Shown here: piece by piece, positions 1 to 9,716 of the stretch
Position numbering within the stretch: the first letter of the stretch is position 1
Layout: the number at the start of each line of letters is the position of its first letter
Source: Pseudonocardia abyssalis
GTDB taxonomy: Bacteria; Actinomycetota; Actinomycetes; Mycobacteriales; Pseudonocardiaceae
Assembly: GCF_019263705.2 (NCBI RefSeq)
Contig: NZ_JADQDK010000001.1
Location: 3,596,001 to 3,660,000 of the forward strand
Direction: 5' to 3'
DNA length: 64,000 bases
Notes under the pieces: model-generated
What the model was told of the DNA's origin: nothing
Database searches by the model: none
What the model saw: the letters and a program-made list of their open reading frames with translations, nothing else
Position numbers and translations under genes: made by a program

Positions 1-504
1 CTGGCGCGGCTTGCGGGCGAGCGCGACGAGCAGGTCGAACTCCAGCGGCGTCAGGGCGATCTGCTCGCCCTCGCGCTGCACCTGGTGGGCCGGGACGTCG
101 ATCGTGACGTCGCCGATCGAGAGCTGCTCGGCGGGCTCGTTCTCGGTGCGCCGCACCCGGGCCCGGATGCGGGCCACCAGCTCCTTGGGCTTGAACGGCT
201 TGACGACGTAGTCGTCGGCGCCGGACTCCAGGCCCAGGACGATGTCGACGGTGTCGGTCTTCGCCGTCAGCATGACGATCGGCACCCCCGACTCCGACCG
301 GATCGCCCGGCAGACGTCGATGCCGTTCATGCCGGGCAGCATCAGGTCGAGCAGGACGACGTCCGGACGCAGCTCGCGCACGGCCGGGAGCGCGCGGGAG
401 CCGTCGGCGACGACGGCGGTGTCGAAACCCTCGCCCCGCAGCACGATGGTGAGCATCTCGGCCAGGGCCGGGTCGTCGTCGACGACGAGCACGCGCGACT
501 TCAT
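1..504 (-). CDS. mtrA: Response regulator MtrA (3' part outside window)
   Basis: OmpR-type response regulator of the MtrAB system, which controls cell division and cell-wall genes in actinobacteria. The visible 168 residues hold the whole receiver domain: acidic pocket VVDDD near residues 7-11, phospho-acceptor Asp53 in LLDLMLPG, TAKTDT switch region and the conserved Lys in VKPFKPKEL. The first part of the winged-helix output domain (LTPLEFDLLVALARKPR) follows before the window edge. Nearly every segment matches mycobacterial MtrA. The ATG at 504 lies 6 bases after the tmk stop; an in-frame ATG at 516 would overlap tmk and is less likely. The mtrA-tmk-ahcY order matches M. tuberculosis. Partial only because of the window edge. 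Confidence 0.95.
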   Translation of the reverse strand, partial: MKSRVLVVDDDPALAEMLTIVLRGEGFDTAVVADGSRALPAVRELRPDVVLLDLMLPGMNGIDVCRAIRSESGVPIVMLTAKTDTVDIVLGLESGADDYVVKPFKPKELVARIRARVRRTENEPAEQLSIGDVTIDVPAHQVQREGEQIALTPLEFDLLVALARKPRQ

Positions 505-509
505 GCCGG

Positions 510-1208
510 TCAGCATCCCACTGCCGGGCCGGCGCCCGCGCCGGGCCCGCGCTTCCCCGCCTCCGCCCGCCCCAGGAACCGATCGGCCAGCGCCGGCACG
601 TCGATCGGCGCCGCCCCGTCGAGCACCGTCCACGGCGCGAGCCATCCGGCCGCGGCGAGCTGGGCGTAGACGGCACCGGTGCGCTGCTGCAGCCCGCCGT
701 CGGACTCGTAGACGTCGCGCTCGCGCCCCGGTTCGGTGCGCTCGCGGTGCGCGGCCCGGTCGGCGGCCACCGCCTGCGGTACGGCCAGGAGCAGGTGGTG
801 GTCGGGCACCGGGACACCGAAGCGGTCGATCTCCAGCGCCCGCACCCACTCCACGAACTCCCCCGCGGCGTCCTGGTGCAGCCGTGCAGCGCCGTACGCG
901 GCACCGGAGGCGACGTAGCGGTCGACCAGCACGACGTCGTGCCGGGCGAGTGCGGCGCGGAGGCCGTCGGCGGCGGCGCGGCGGTCCAGCGCGTAGAGCA
1001 CAGCCATGCCGTGCACCGAGTCGGTGAGGTCGCCGAGACGGCCGTAGAGGGCGTCGCGGACCAGTTCGGCGTGCACGTCGTCGGCGTAGCGGGGGAAGGC
1101 CAGGCCGTGCGTGCGGGCGCCGCGGGACGTCAGCTCGGCCGTCAGGCGGTCGGCGAACGTGCGCTTCCCGGCCCCGTCCAACCCCTCGACGACGATCATC
1201 CGGCCCAT
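510..1208 (-). CDS. tmk: Thymidylate kinase
   Basis: Phosphorylates dTMP to dTDP for DNA synthesis. The 232-residue product has a P-loop (GLDGAGKR, residues 9-16), the substrate-side FPRY motif (38-41) and the DRY motif (96-98, followed by VASGAAYG). An Arg-rich LID region lies around 150-166. Length fits the family, with a low-complexity Gly/Ala tail of about 15 residues. It sits directly upstream of mtrA with a 5-base gap and is probably cotranscribed with it, as in mycobacteria. The tail and the DGAGKR P-loop variant fit the actinobacterial TMK type. Confidence 0.93.
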   Translation of the reverse strand: MGRMIVVEGLDGAGKRTFADRLTAELTSRGARTHGLAFPRYADDVHAELVRDALYGRLGDLTDSVHGMAVLYALDRRAAADGLRAALARHDVVLVDRYVASGAAYGAARLHQDAAGEFVEWVRALEIDRFGVPVPDHHLLLAVPQAVAADRAAHRERTEPGRERDVYESDGGLQQRTGAVYAQLAAAGWLAPWTVLDGAAPIDVPALADRFLGRAEAGKRGPGAGAGPAVGC

Positions 1209-1217
1209 GGCGGGACC

Positions 1218-2093
1218 CTACTGCCGGAGGAAGGAGCGCAGAGCCGCCAGCGTCGCCTGCGGGGCCTCCTCCACCAGGAAGTGGCCCGCGTCGACCGTGG
1301 CCCCGCGCACGTCGTCGCCGCGCTCGCGCCACACCTCGAGCGGGTCGATCGGGCTCGCCCCCACCACGCTGCGGGCGCCCCACAGGGCGAGCAGCGGGGC
1401 GGTGACGCGGCGGTCGAGGTCGGCGCGGTCGTGCTCCAGGTCGATCGACGCGCCCGCCCGGTAGTCCTCCAGCATCGCGTGCCGGGCGTCGGCTCGTGAG
1501 AAGCAGCGCTCGTACTCGGCCAGCGCCTCCGGGGCGAACGCGTCCAGGCCCGATCCCCACCCGCCCAGCAGCGAGTGCAGATAGCCGACGGGGTCGGCCG
1601 CGATCAGGCGTTCGGGCAGGTCGGCGGGCTGGATGAAGAAGAACCAGTGGTAGTACGCCGTGGCCACAGCCCGGGTGACGTGGTCGTAGACGTGCGTCGT
1701 CGGGAGGATGTCGAGCAGCGCCGCCCGCGTGACGGCGGCGGGGTGGTCGAGCGCCATCCGGTGCGCGACCCGGGCCCCGCGGTCGTGCGCCACCACCGCG
1801 AACTCGTCGTGCCCGAGCGAGCGCATCACCCCGACCTGGTCGGCGGCCATCGCGCGGAAGGAGTACCCCGCGTGGTCCTCCCCCGACGGCGGCCGGGCGG
1901 AGTCGCCGTAGCCGCGCAGGTCCGGGGCGACGACGGTGTGCTCGCCGGCCAGCTCCGGCCCGATCGCGTGCCACATCGCGTGGGTCTGGGGGAAACCGTG
2001 CAACAGCAGCACCGGCGGCCCGGAGCCCCCGTGCACCGCGTTGATCCGCACCCCGTCGATCTCCGTCACGACCCGCTGGAATCCGTCGAACAC
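1218..2093 (-). CDS. Fluoroacetate dehalogenase-like alpha/beta hydrolase
   Basis: 291-residue alpha/beta hydrolase. Visible: oxyanion segment LLLHGFPQTHAMW (30-41), nucleophile elbow AHDRGARVAHR (Asp104, Arg105, Arg108), acid Asp128 in LLDILPT, His149-Trp150 in YYHWFFF, Tyr211 in EDYRAG and base His271 in DAGHF. In the crystallised fluoroacetate dehalogenase RPA1163 the equivalent set is Asp110/Arg111/Arg114, Asp134, His155/Trp156, Tyr219 and His280, and the Asp-acid and Asp-HisTrp spacings (24 and 45 residues) are identical here. The Arg pair binds the haloacid carboxylate and His/Trp/Tyr hold the halide. A haloacetate or fluoroacetate dehalogenase is therefore likely; an epoxide hydrolase is less likely because the paired Arg residues and the HW motif are not typical of that group. 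It lies 9 bases upstream of tmk. Confidence 0.85.
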   Translation of the reverse strand: MFDGFQRVVTEIDGVRINAVHGGSGPPVLLLHGFPQTHAMWHAIGPELAGEHTVVAPDLRGYGDSARPPSGEDHAGYSFRAMAADQVGVMRSLGHDEFAVVAHDRGARVAHRMALDHPAAVTRAALLDILPTTHVYDHVTRAVATAYYHWFFFIQPADLPERLIAADPVGYLHSLLGGWGSGLDAFAPEALAEYERCFSRADARHAMLEDYRAGASIDLEHDRADLDRRVTAPLLALWGARSVVGASPIDPLEVWRERGDDVRGATVDAGHFLVEEAPQATLAALRSFLRQ

Positions 2094-2103
2094 GCCCGGG
2101 ACG

Positions 2104-2598
2104 CTACCGGCCGGCAGGCGGTCGGCCTCGATCCGGCGGACCTGCTGCGCTGACCGCGCGCACGGTCTCCCAGCTCGCCGCGAACCCCGGGTGCAGCGGC
2201 ACCGCGCCGAGGCCGTCGGCGGGTACCCAGCGCACCTCGATCGTCTCGTCGGTCAGGGCCGTCAGGTGCACCGGCCCCGCGGCGCGGGCGATCACCGTGG
2301 TGTAGGTCCAGCCGCCGTGGTCGTCGACGTAGCTGCCGGTCGTCGCGACGTCGGCGGGGTCGAGCCCCGCCTCCTCGCCCGCCTCCCGCAGGGCCGCCTG
2401 CTCGGCGGTCTCGTCGCGGTTGCGGGCGCCGCCGAGGATGCCCCAGGTGCCGCCGTGGTGGCTCCACAACGCGCGGTGCTGCAGCAGGACCCGGTCCCCG
2501 TGCCACAGCAGCAGGCCCGCCGCCCCGTAGATGCCCCAGTGCTTGTGCCCCTGCTCGCAGCGGGTCCAGCCGTCACCGTCACCACGCAGGAAGAGCAC
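2104..2598 (-). CDS. Nudix hydrolase
   Basis: 164-residue Nudix protein. The Nudix box runs from Gly56 (GGARNRDETAEQAALREAGE then EAG), with the metal-binding REAGEEAG helix intact. The N-terminal CEQGHKHWGIYGAAGLLL pattern is common in actinobacterial NTP-pyrophosphatase-like Nudix proteins; the substrate cannot be read from sequence. It begins with GTG at 2598, and this start codon lies inside one arm of a 14-bp perfect hairpin that follows ahcY, so translation from ahcY readthrough should be poor. It precedes the dehalogenase-like gene by 10 bases. Confidence 0.88.
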   Translation of the reverse strand: MLFLRGDGDGWTRCEQGHKHWGIYGAAGLLLWHGDRVLLQHRALWSHHGGTWGILGGARNRDETAEQAALREAGEEAGLDPADVATTGSYVDDHGGWTYTTVIARAAGPVHLTALTDETIEVRWVPADGLGAVPLHPGFAASWETVRAVSAAGPPDRGRPPAGR

Positions 2599-2627
2599 CC
2601 CGCCAGACTACGACGGGGTGCTCTTCC
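2589..2627. terminator. 14-bp perfect hairpin after ahcY, covering the Nudix start codon
   Basis: Arms 2589-2602 and 2614-2627 are perfect inverted copies (GGAAGAGCACCCCG and its complement) with an 11-base loop. On the minus strand it begins 12 bases after the ahcY stop, the usual place for an intrinsic terminator, although no T-run follows. The distal arm contains the GTG start of the downstream Nudix gene (2596-2598). It may therefore act both as a terminator and as a translation block on readthrough RNA. Confidence 0.75.
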
Positions 2628-2639
2628 GGGCGGGGTCGA

Positions 2640-4142
<1,503 letters not shown>

Positions 4143-4219
4143 GCGGGTGCTACGCCTTCCATGGGGCAGTTCGGGGCAGGAGTGGTCGACTGCCCGGCGG
4201 GGATGTGCGGCACGGGACA

Positions 4220-4236
4220 GCCTCCGGATCGGAGGC
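4220..4236 (-). promoter_or_regulatory. Expression-platform hairpin competing with the SAH pseudoknot
   Basis: A 7-bp perfect hairpin (GCCTCCG-ATC-CGGAGGC on the minus strand) starts inside the 3' half of the riboswitch pseudoknot: the GCCTC at 4236-4232 is used by both structures. SAH binding would stabilise the pseudoknot and prevent this hairpin. It has no U-tract and lies about 75 bases before the ahcY start, so whether it halts transcription (possibly with Rho) or alters downstream folding is unclear. Confidence 0.65.
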
Positions 4237-4303
4237 GCCCTTCACGATGGCCCGGACTCCCCGAGCGTGGCGGACCCGAGGTCCGTCGCAGCGCCTCTCG
4301 GGG
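4231..4303 (-). ncRNA. SAH riboswitch aptamer upstream of ahcY
   Basis: On the minus strand the leader reads P1 5' side CCCCGAG (4303-4297), GAGGCGCTGCGAC, a hairpin CGGACC-TCG-GGTCCG, then CCACGCTCGGGG closing P1 (to 4259), and a downstream GGGCGCCTC. P1 pairs 7/7. GAGGCGC (4297-4291) pairs 7/7 with GCGCCTC (4238-4232), forming the pseudoknot typical of the SAH riboswitch. The CGCTGCGAC core and the CCA-GCTCGG closing strand match the family consensus (Rfam SAH_riboswitch) as remembered, and its standard regulon gene is ahcY, which begins about 90 bases downstream. Confidence 0.92.
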
Positions 4304-4389
4304 ATCGGCATTGCCATTGCCCGTCCAAGGGTGGCGAGGCCGCGGGGCGGTGTCAACCCGACGCGGGTGCTCCCCGCCACACTGTGTCC

Positions 4390-5130
4390 GTGGACGCCGC
4401 CGCGGTACTCGCCGCCTACGACGAGCAGGTCCGGCGCCGGGCCGCCCCGGGCGGGCGGATCGAGCGCGACGACGGCGTGGTCCGCAGCGTCGGGACGTGG
4501 AACGGGGTCGGCTGGAGCGCGCTGCACCCCGACCGCGCCGACGCCGTCATCGCCGCGCAGGTGGCGCGGTTCCGGGAGCTGGGCGTGGCGTGGGAGTGGA
4601 AGCACCACTCCCACGACCCCGTCGACGACCTGCCGGAACGCCTGCTCGCCGCCGGGTTCACGGCCGGCGGGCCCGAGACGCTGCTGGTGGCCGAGGCGGC
4701 CGCGCTGCCGGTGGACGCGCCGCCGCCGGCCGGGGTGGAGCTGGTGCCGGTCGTCGACGCGGCCGGGGTCGACGCGCTCGTCGCGGTGCACGACGCGGTG
4801 TTCGGCGGCGACCACTCCGCGGTGGGCCGCACCCTCCTGCGGAGCGCCGGGGTGGAGGCCGTGCTGGCCGTGGCCGACGGGGGACCGGTGTCGGCGGGGC
4901 GGATCGAGTTCGTGCCCGGCACCGAGTTCGCCGGGTTGTGGGGCGGCGGGACGCTGCCCGGGTGGCGCGGGCGCGGGGTCTTCCGGGCGCTCGTGGCGTT
5001 CCGGGCCGCGCGGGCCGTCGCGCGCGGGTACCGCTACGTCCAGGTGGACGCCACGGCGGACAGCCGCCCGATCCTGCTGGGCCTGGGGTTCTCGGAGCTG
5101 GCCACGACCACCCCGTACCTGCACGACTGA
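4390..5130 (+). CDS. GNAT family N-acetyltransferase
   Basis: 246-residue GNAT protein. The acetyl-CoA-binding motif A is visible near the C-terminus (GGGTLPGWRGRGVFRALVAF), followed by a beta-strand with RYVQVDATADSRP and the family's closing LGLGFSEL. The N-terminal half (AAYDEQVRRRAAPGG, WEWKHHSHDPVDDLPERLL) resembles proteins with a degenerate first GNAT domain. Start is GTG at 4390 (GTG 4384 also possible); there is no clear Shine-Dalgarno. It diverges from ahcY, sharing the intergenic region with the riboswitch. Substrate unknown. Confidence 0.8.
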   Translation: MDAAAVLAAYDEQVRRRAAPGGRIERDDGVVRSVGTWNGVGWSALHPDRADAVIAAQVARFRELGVAWEWKHHSHDPVDDLPERLLAAGFTAGGPETLLVAEAAALPVDAPPPAGVELVPVVDAAGVDALVAVHDAVFGGDHSAVGRTLLRSAGVEAVLAVADGGPVSAGRIEFVPGTEFAGLWGGGTLPGWRGRGVFRALVAFRAARAVARGYRYVQVDATADSRPILLGLGFSELATTTPYLHD

Positions 5131-5332
5131 CCCGCCTCGAACGGAACCTGGTTGCCGGTGGCGGCGGAGCACCCATGACGTTGCCCAGCGGCGCAGCCGG
5201 GTTCCCGTCGACGGTCCGCTCGCGGCCGATGTCGGTCACGCTCGTGGGGATCGTGCCGTCGGCGACGCCGCCGGGTGGGACATGGTCCGAACGGCCGGGG
5301 ACCGCTCCGGCGGAACGTCACGGCCGAGCGGT

Positions 5333-6640
5333 CTACCCCAGCAGGTGGTCGCGCAGCAGGGACTCCGCGGCGTCGGTGCGGCCGTGGGTGGCGAGCAGAC
5401 CGGCCGGGGCCACGGTGAAGTCCGAGTCGACCACGACCTCGACGTCGGCGAGCGCGGCGGCGAGCACCGGGTCGGAGCGCAGGGTCGCGATCACCGCGGC
5501 CAGACCGTTGCCCGGGCCGCGCTGGCGGAACACCCCACCGGTCAGCACGACGAGGCCGATGCCCTCGGCCGCGCCCGCGTCGGCGCGCAGGTGCCTGCGC
5601 ACGGCGACGACCGAGGCCAGCGCGGCGATCCGGCGGTCCTCCGCGGCGCCGCCCGCGTTGCTCGGCACGAAGCCGACCTCGCTGGCCATCCGCGCGACGG
5701 TGGGCGCGAGCAGGTCGGCCTCCACCGGGTCGACGACGCCCTCGGCCTGCCCCTCCAGGAGCACCCCGCCCGCCGCGGCGCGGACCCCGAGATCCCCCTC
5801 GACGGTGCGGCGCGCACCTCCCTCGACGCCGTCGCGACCGTCGGCGGAGTGCACCTCGGTGGTGGCGCACCCGACGTCGACGAGCAGCACGCGACCCCGC
5901 CGGATGCGCGCGAGCTCCGCGACGCCGCGACCCACCGCGTCGGCCGTGACGACCCGCACCAGCCGCCGGAACCGGGGCGCGACGGCTGGACCGCGGCCGC
6001 CGATGGCGTGGCGCTGGTAGAGCGAGACGAGCGCGGCGCGGGCCGGGCCGGGCACCACCTCACCAAGCCGCGGAAGAACGTTCTCACAGCTCACGACGGT
6101 GCGGCCGGTGGCGAGCAGGGTGGCCAGGGCCTCGGCGCGGCCGTCGACGTTGCCGGCGAGCAGGATCGGCGGGCGGATCCGGGCCCTGGCGAGGCGGCCC
6201 GCGTTGTGCAGCAGCGGGGCGGGGTCGTCGCCGTCGGAACCGCCCAGCAGCAGCACGACCCCGGGCTTGGCGTTGCGCAGCGCACGGACGTCGGCCGGTT
6301 CGAGCGGCCCCGCGTGCACGTGCACGACGTGCGCGCCCGCCGAGACCGCGACACGGTGCCCGGCCTCGGTCGCCGTGAGCCGGTCGGACCCGACGACCGC
6401 CAGCCGCAGGCCGCCGCCCGCCGACGAGCAGGCCAGCAGCTCCGGCTCGTGGGCCGATCCGCCGACCGCCGAGACCGCGCGGACCGTCGCGTCCATGCCG
6501 GCCAACACGTCACCGGTGGTGGTGGGGTGCTCGGCGAACCCGGCGAGGCCTCCGTCGGGGTGCACGAGCACGGCCTTGGTCCACGTCGAGCCCACGTCGA
6601 GGCACACCGCGGCGGCGACGTGGGAGCGGGCGGGTGTCAC
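5333..6640 (-). CDS. GlmL/MutL family ATPase-fold protein (glutamate mutase L-like)
   Basis: 435-residue protein of the MutL/GlmL family (PF13941), an ASKHA-fold ATPase group found with B12-dependent glutamate or ornithine mutases. Seen: N-terminal phosphate-1 motif CLDVGSTWTKAVLV, a second VLLVDVGCATTEVHS motif in the middle and an adenosine-type VVLTGGVFRQ motif near the C-terminus. No glutamate mutase subunits (mutS/mutE) lie in the window, so the partner is elsewhere or the protein is repurposed. GTG start at 6640. It is convergent with the GNAT gene, with 200 bases between them in which I see no gene. Confidence 0.82.
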   Translation of the reverse strand: MTPARSHVAAAVCLDVGSTWTKAVLVHPDGGLAGFAEHPTTTGDVLAGMDATVRAVSAVGGSAHEPELLACSSAGGGLRLAVVGSDRLTATEAGHRVAVSAGAHVVHVHAGPLEPADVRALRNAKPGVVLLLGGSDGDDPAPLLHNAGRLARARIRPPILLAGNVDGRAEALATLLATGRTVVSCENVLPRLGEVVPGPARAALVSLYQRHAIGGRGPAVAPRFRRLVRVVTADAVGRGVAELARIRRGRVLLVDVGCATTEVHSADGRDGVEGGARRTVEGDLGVRAAAGGVLLEGQAEGVVDPVEADLLAPTVARMASEVGFVPSNAGGAAEDRRIAALASVVAVRRHLRADAGAAEGIGLVVLTGGVFRQRGPGNGLAAVIATLRSDPVLAAALADVEVVVDSDFTVAPAGLLATHGRTDAAESLLRDHLLG

Positions 6641-6747
6641 GACGGTCGAGCCTAACGGGCCCGGGCCGCGGGAGCGCGTGCTCGGCCCCCGGTGTTCCGG
6701 GTAGGTTCGGCGGAGACCTGGTTCACATCTCGCGCCCGGGAGTACCG

Positions 6748-8388
6748 ATGCTCGGCCTCATGCAGGATCGCCCCCTCACCCTCACCCACGTGTTCCACCG
6801 GGCCGAGCAGTACTTCGGGCACAAGAACATCGTCACCGCGCTCGCCGACGGCGAGACGAGCACGACCGTCGCGGAGTGGGCGGTGCGGGTCCGCAGGCTC
6901 GCGACCGTCCTCGACACCCTCGGTGTGTCGGCCGACGGGCGCGTCGCCACGTTCTGCTGGAACACCGCCCGCCACCTCGAGCTCTATCTCGCCGCGCCCT
7001 GCACCGGGCGGGTGCTGCACACGCTCAACATCCGACTGTTCCCCGAGCAGCTCGTCTACATCGCCGACCACGCCGAGGACGAGGTCGTCTTCGTCGACCG
7101 CTCGCTGATCCCGCTGCTCGCGCCGCTGGCCGACAAGCTGGGGACGGTCCGGACCTTCGTCGTGATCGACGACGGCGCCGACGCCCCGATCCCCGACGGC
7201 TGGCTCGACTACGAGGAGCTGCTCGCCGCGGCCGAGCCGTTCGCGGGCACGTTCGTCGTCGAGGACGAGAACACCGCTGCCGCCATGTGCTACACCTCCG
7301 GCACCACCGGCAACCCGAAGGGCGTGGTCTACAGCCACCGCTCGGCGGTGCTGCACTCGTTGATCACGCTGACCGCCGACGCGTTCGGCCTGTCCGAGCG
7401 CGACGTCGTGCTACCGGTGGTCCCGATGTTCCACGCGAACGCCTGGGGCCTGCCCTACGGCTGCCTGCTCGCCGGCGCGACGATGGTGTTCCCCGGCCCG
7501 AACATGACCCCGCAGGCGATCGTCTCGATGCTGGAGCGGCACCGCGTCACGATCACCGGAGGGGTCCCCACCATCTGGATGGGGATGCTGCCGCTGACGG
7601 AGGGCCGCGACCTGTCGGCGCTGCGCCAGATCCTGTGCGGCGGCTCGGCCGTGCCGCGGGCGCTCTCGGAGTCCTACCGCGAGAAGGTCGGCATCCCGAT
7701 CACGCAGGCCTGGGGCATGACGGAGACCAGCCCGATCGCCACGATGGCCACCCCGCGCAGCCACCACGACGCGCTGACCGAGGCCGAGCGCGCCGACATC
7801 CGCGCGCGGCAGGGCCAGCCCGCGCCGTTCGTCGACATCCGGCTCGTCGATCCCGACACCGGCGAGGTCCAGCCCTGGGACGACGTCGCCACCGGCGAGA
7901 TCCAGGCCGCCGGGGCGTGGATCGCGAAGGAGTACTACCGCGGCGAGGGCGGCGGGGCGCAGTTCACCGAGGACGGCTGGCTGCGCACCGGTGACGTCGG
8001 CACCGGCGACCGCTACGGCTTCGTCCGGCTCGTCGACCGCACCAAGGACCTCATCAAGTCCGGCGGCGAGTGGATCGGCTCGGTCGAGCTGGAGAACGAG
8101 ATCATGGCGCACCCCAAGGTCGCCGAGGCCGCGGTGATCGCGATCCCGAGCGAGAAGTGGGTGGAACGCCCGCTCGCCTGCGTCGTGGTGAAGCCCGGGG
8201 AGACCGTCACCGGCGAGGAGATCATCGAGTTCCTCACCCCGCGCGTCGCGAAGTGGTGGCTGCCCGACGCGGTCGAGTTCATCGACGAGGTGCCGAAGAC
8301 GAGCGTCGGCAAGTTCTCGAAGAAGACACTGCGCGAGAAGTTCGGCGGGTACCAGGTGGCCGGGCCGACCAGCCACGACGGGGCCTGA
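6748..8388 (+). CDS. Medium/long-chain fatty-acid--CoA ligase
   Basis: 546-residue ANL-superfamily adenylate-forming enzyme that activates a carboxylic acid to its CoA thioester. P-loop [11 protein letters not shown] at 182-192, adenine-binding AWGMTETSP, hinge [10 protein letters not shown]8 motif [13 protein letters not shown] and catalytic Lys in [10 protein letters not shown] near the C-terminus. The ATG at 6748 has GGGAG six bases upstream; longer upstream reading is out of character. The sequence resembles FadD/AlkK-type medium- to long-chain ligases. It diverges from the GlmL gene. Confidence 0.92.
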   Translation: MLGLMQDRPLTLTHVFHRAEQYFGHKNIVTALADGETSTTVAEWAVRVRRLATVLDTLGVSADGRVATFCWNTARHLELYLAAPCTGRVLHTLNIRLFPEQLVYIADHAEDEVVFVDRSLIPLLAPLADKLGTVRTFVVIDDGADAPIPDGWLDYEELLAAAEPFAGTFVVEDENTAAAMCYTSGTTGNPKGVVYSHRSAVLHSLITLTADAFGLSERDVVLPVVPMFHANAWGLPYGCLLAGATMVFPGPNMTPQAIVSMLERHRVTITGGVPTIWMGMLPLTEGRDLSALRQILCGGSAVPRALSESYREKVGIPITQAWGMTETSPIATMATPRSHHDALTEAERADIRARQGQPAPFVDIRLVDPDTGEVQPWDDVATGEIQAAGAWIAKEYYRGEGGGAQFTEDGWLRTGDVGTGDRYGFVRLVDRTKDLIKSGGEWIGSVELENEIMAHPKVAEAAVIAIPSEKWVERPLACVVVKPGETVTGEEIIEFLTPRVAKWWLPDAVEFIDEVPKTSVGKFSKKTLREKFGGYQVAGPTSHDGA

Positions 8389-8509
8389 CCGGCAGCAGCG
8401 ACGACCGTCGGCCCCGGCGCCTCCGTGGGTGTCACACCCCGTCCCCGTCGTCCTCGCCGATGTCGCCGCGTTCCGCGACGGTGAGCGCCTACCGGGTGGG
8501 CCTCATCGA

Positions 8510-9016
8510 TCAGATGCCGAACGGCGCCGCGTAGCGGACCCGCCCGCCCGGCACCGGGTCACCGTCGAGCGACAGCACCATCAGGGCCTCGTCGGGCACC
8601 TCGATCGACAGCGAGACGCCGTGTGCGGAGGCCCGCACGAAGCCGAAGCGCGGGTAGTACGTCGGATGGCCCAGCACCACCACGAACCGCTCGCCCGCGG
8701 CCCGGGCCGCCGCCAGCCCGGCCTCGATCGCGGCCGAGCCGGCGCCGGTCCGCTGGTACGCGGGCAGCACCGCGCACGGGGCCAGGCACAGCGCGGGGAC
8801 CTCACCGATGTGGCACCGGGTCAGCAGTGCGTGGCCGACCGGTGTGCCGTCGGTGTCGATCGAGAGCAGCGACAGCCCGGGGATCCAGCCCGGGTCGGCG
8901 CGCAGGGCGTCGACGAGATCGGCCTCCTCGGCGGTCCCGAACGCCGCCAGGTTGATCTCGCGGACGCCCGCGATGTCGGCGTCGGTCTCCGTGCGGGTGG
9001 TCCAGGTGTGGGGCAC
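8510..9016 (-). CDS. GNAT family N-acetyltransferase (YhbS-like)
   Basis: 168-residue GNAT protein. The acetyl-CoA loop appears as AVLPAYQRTGAGSAAIEAGL, followed by VVLGHPTYYPRFGFVRAS, the arrangement of the YhbS-type subgroup. Substrate unknown. It ends facing the fatty-acyl-CoA ligase (convergent, about 120 bases between stops) and starts only 4 bases after the stop of the DUF59 gene, so it may be the last gene of that transcription unit. Confidence 0.82.
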   Translation of the reverse strand: MPHTWTTRTETDADIAGVREINLAAFGTAEEADLVDALRADPGWIPGLSLLSIDTDGTPVGHALLTRCHIGEVPALCLAPCAVLPAYQRTGAGSAAIEAGLAAARAAGERFVVVLGHPTYYPRFGFVRASAHGVSLSIEVPDEALMVLSLDGDPVPGGRVRYAAPFGI

Positions 9017-9020
9017 ACGG

Positions 9021-9716
9021 TCAGGATCCCGCGACCGGGTAGCGCTTCTGCAGCAGGCTCGAGCAGTAGGCGCCGTTCGCCTCGATCCCTACGCGCTGCA
9101 GCCGCGCCCGCCGCAGGTGCAGCGGCACCTGCCCGGAGGTGACGCCGCTGCCGTCGGCGTGCACCAGCAACGGGGCGTCGTCGTCGTGCGGCAGGCCCAG
9201 CACGGAGCGGCGGTGCCGCATCCGGTCCAGCTCTGCCGACGGCGGCAGGTCACCGAGGACCGTGCCGGCCAGCTCGTCCGGCCCCGCCCCGGCGTCGACC
9301 AGTGGCCGGGCGACCCTGTCCTGCCCCGCCAGCGCCGCCTTGCGGAAGAACGCCCGGCGCAACTCGTCGAGCTCGGCCGTGGCCTCGCCCTGGGAGGACC
9401 CCTCGAAGGAACCGACGAACCCCGCCTGCGCCGCGACACCGCCGTTGATCTCGGCCGACGCGTGGTGGTCGGCCAGCGTGACCTCGGCGCGGGTCACGCC
9501 CGGGACCGCCGACACCGCGTCGTAGGCGTCGGCGACCATGAGGAACGAGAAGTTCGGCGCGCAGAAGAACGTGGGCAGCCGCAGGACGACGGCGGCCACC
9601 CCGTCCCCGGACACGGTGCACGACTCGACGAAGTCGAGATCGGTGACGGGCTCGTCCAGCTCGGGGTCGAGCACCGTGTCCAGCGCGCGCCAGACGTCGG
9701 CGCGCAGGGCGGTCAC
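9021..9716 (-). CDS. MIP18/DUF59 family iron-sulfur assembly-type protein
   Basis: 231-residue protein with an N-terminal MIP18/PaaD-like (DUF59) domain (ALDTVLDPELDEPVTDLDFV, then the short FFCAPNFSF motif). About 100 extra residues follow (aspartate-rich LGLPHDDDAPLLVHADGSG) ending in SSLLQKRYPVAGS. Proteins of this layout accompany propane/butane monooxygenase operons, next to an amidohydrolase and a GroEL, and are thought to help assemble the di-iron enzyme. The GTG start overlaps the amidohydrolase stop by 4 bases (GTGA), indicating translational coupling. No monooxygenase gene is in the window. Confidence 0.85.
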   Translation of the reverse strand: MTALRADVWRALDTVLDPELDEPVTDLDFVESCTVSGDGVAAVVLRLPTFFCAPNFSFLMVADAYDAVSAVPGVTRAEVTLADHHASAEINGGVAAQAGFVGSFEGSSQGEATAELDELRRAFFRKAALAGQDRVARPLVDAGAGPDELAGTVLGDLPPSAELDRMRHRRSVLGLPHDDDAPLLVHADGSGVTSGQVPLHLRRARLQRVGIEANGAYCSSLLQKRYPVAGS

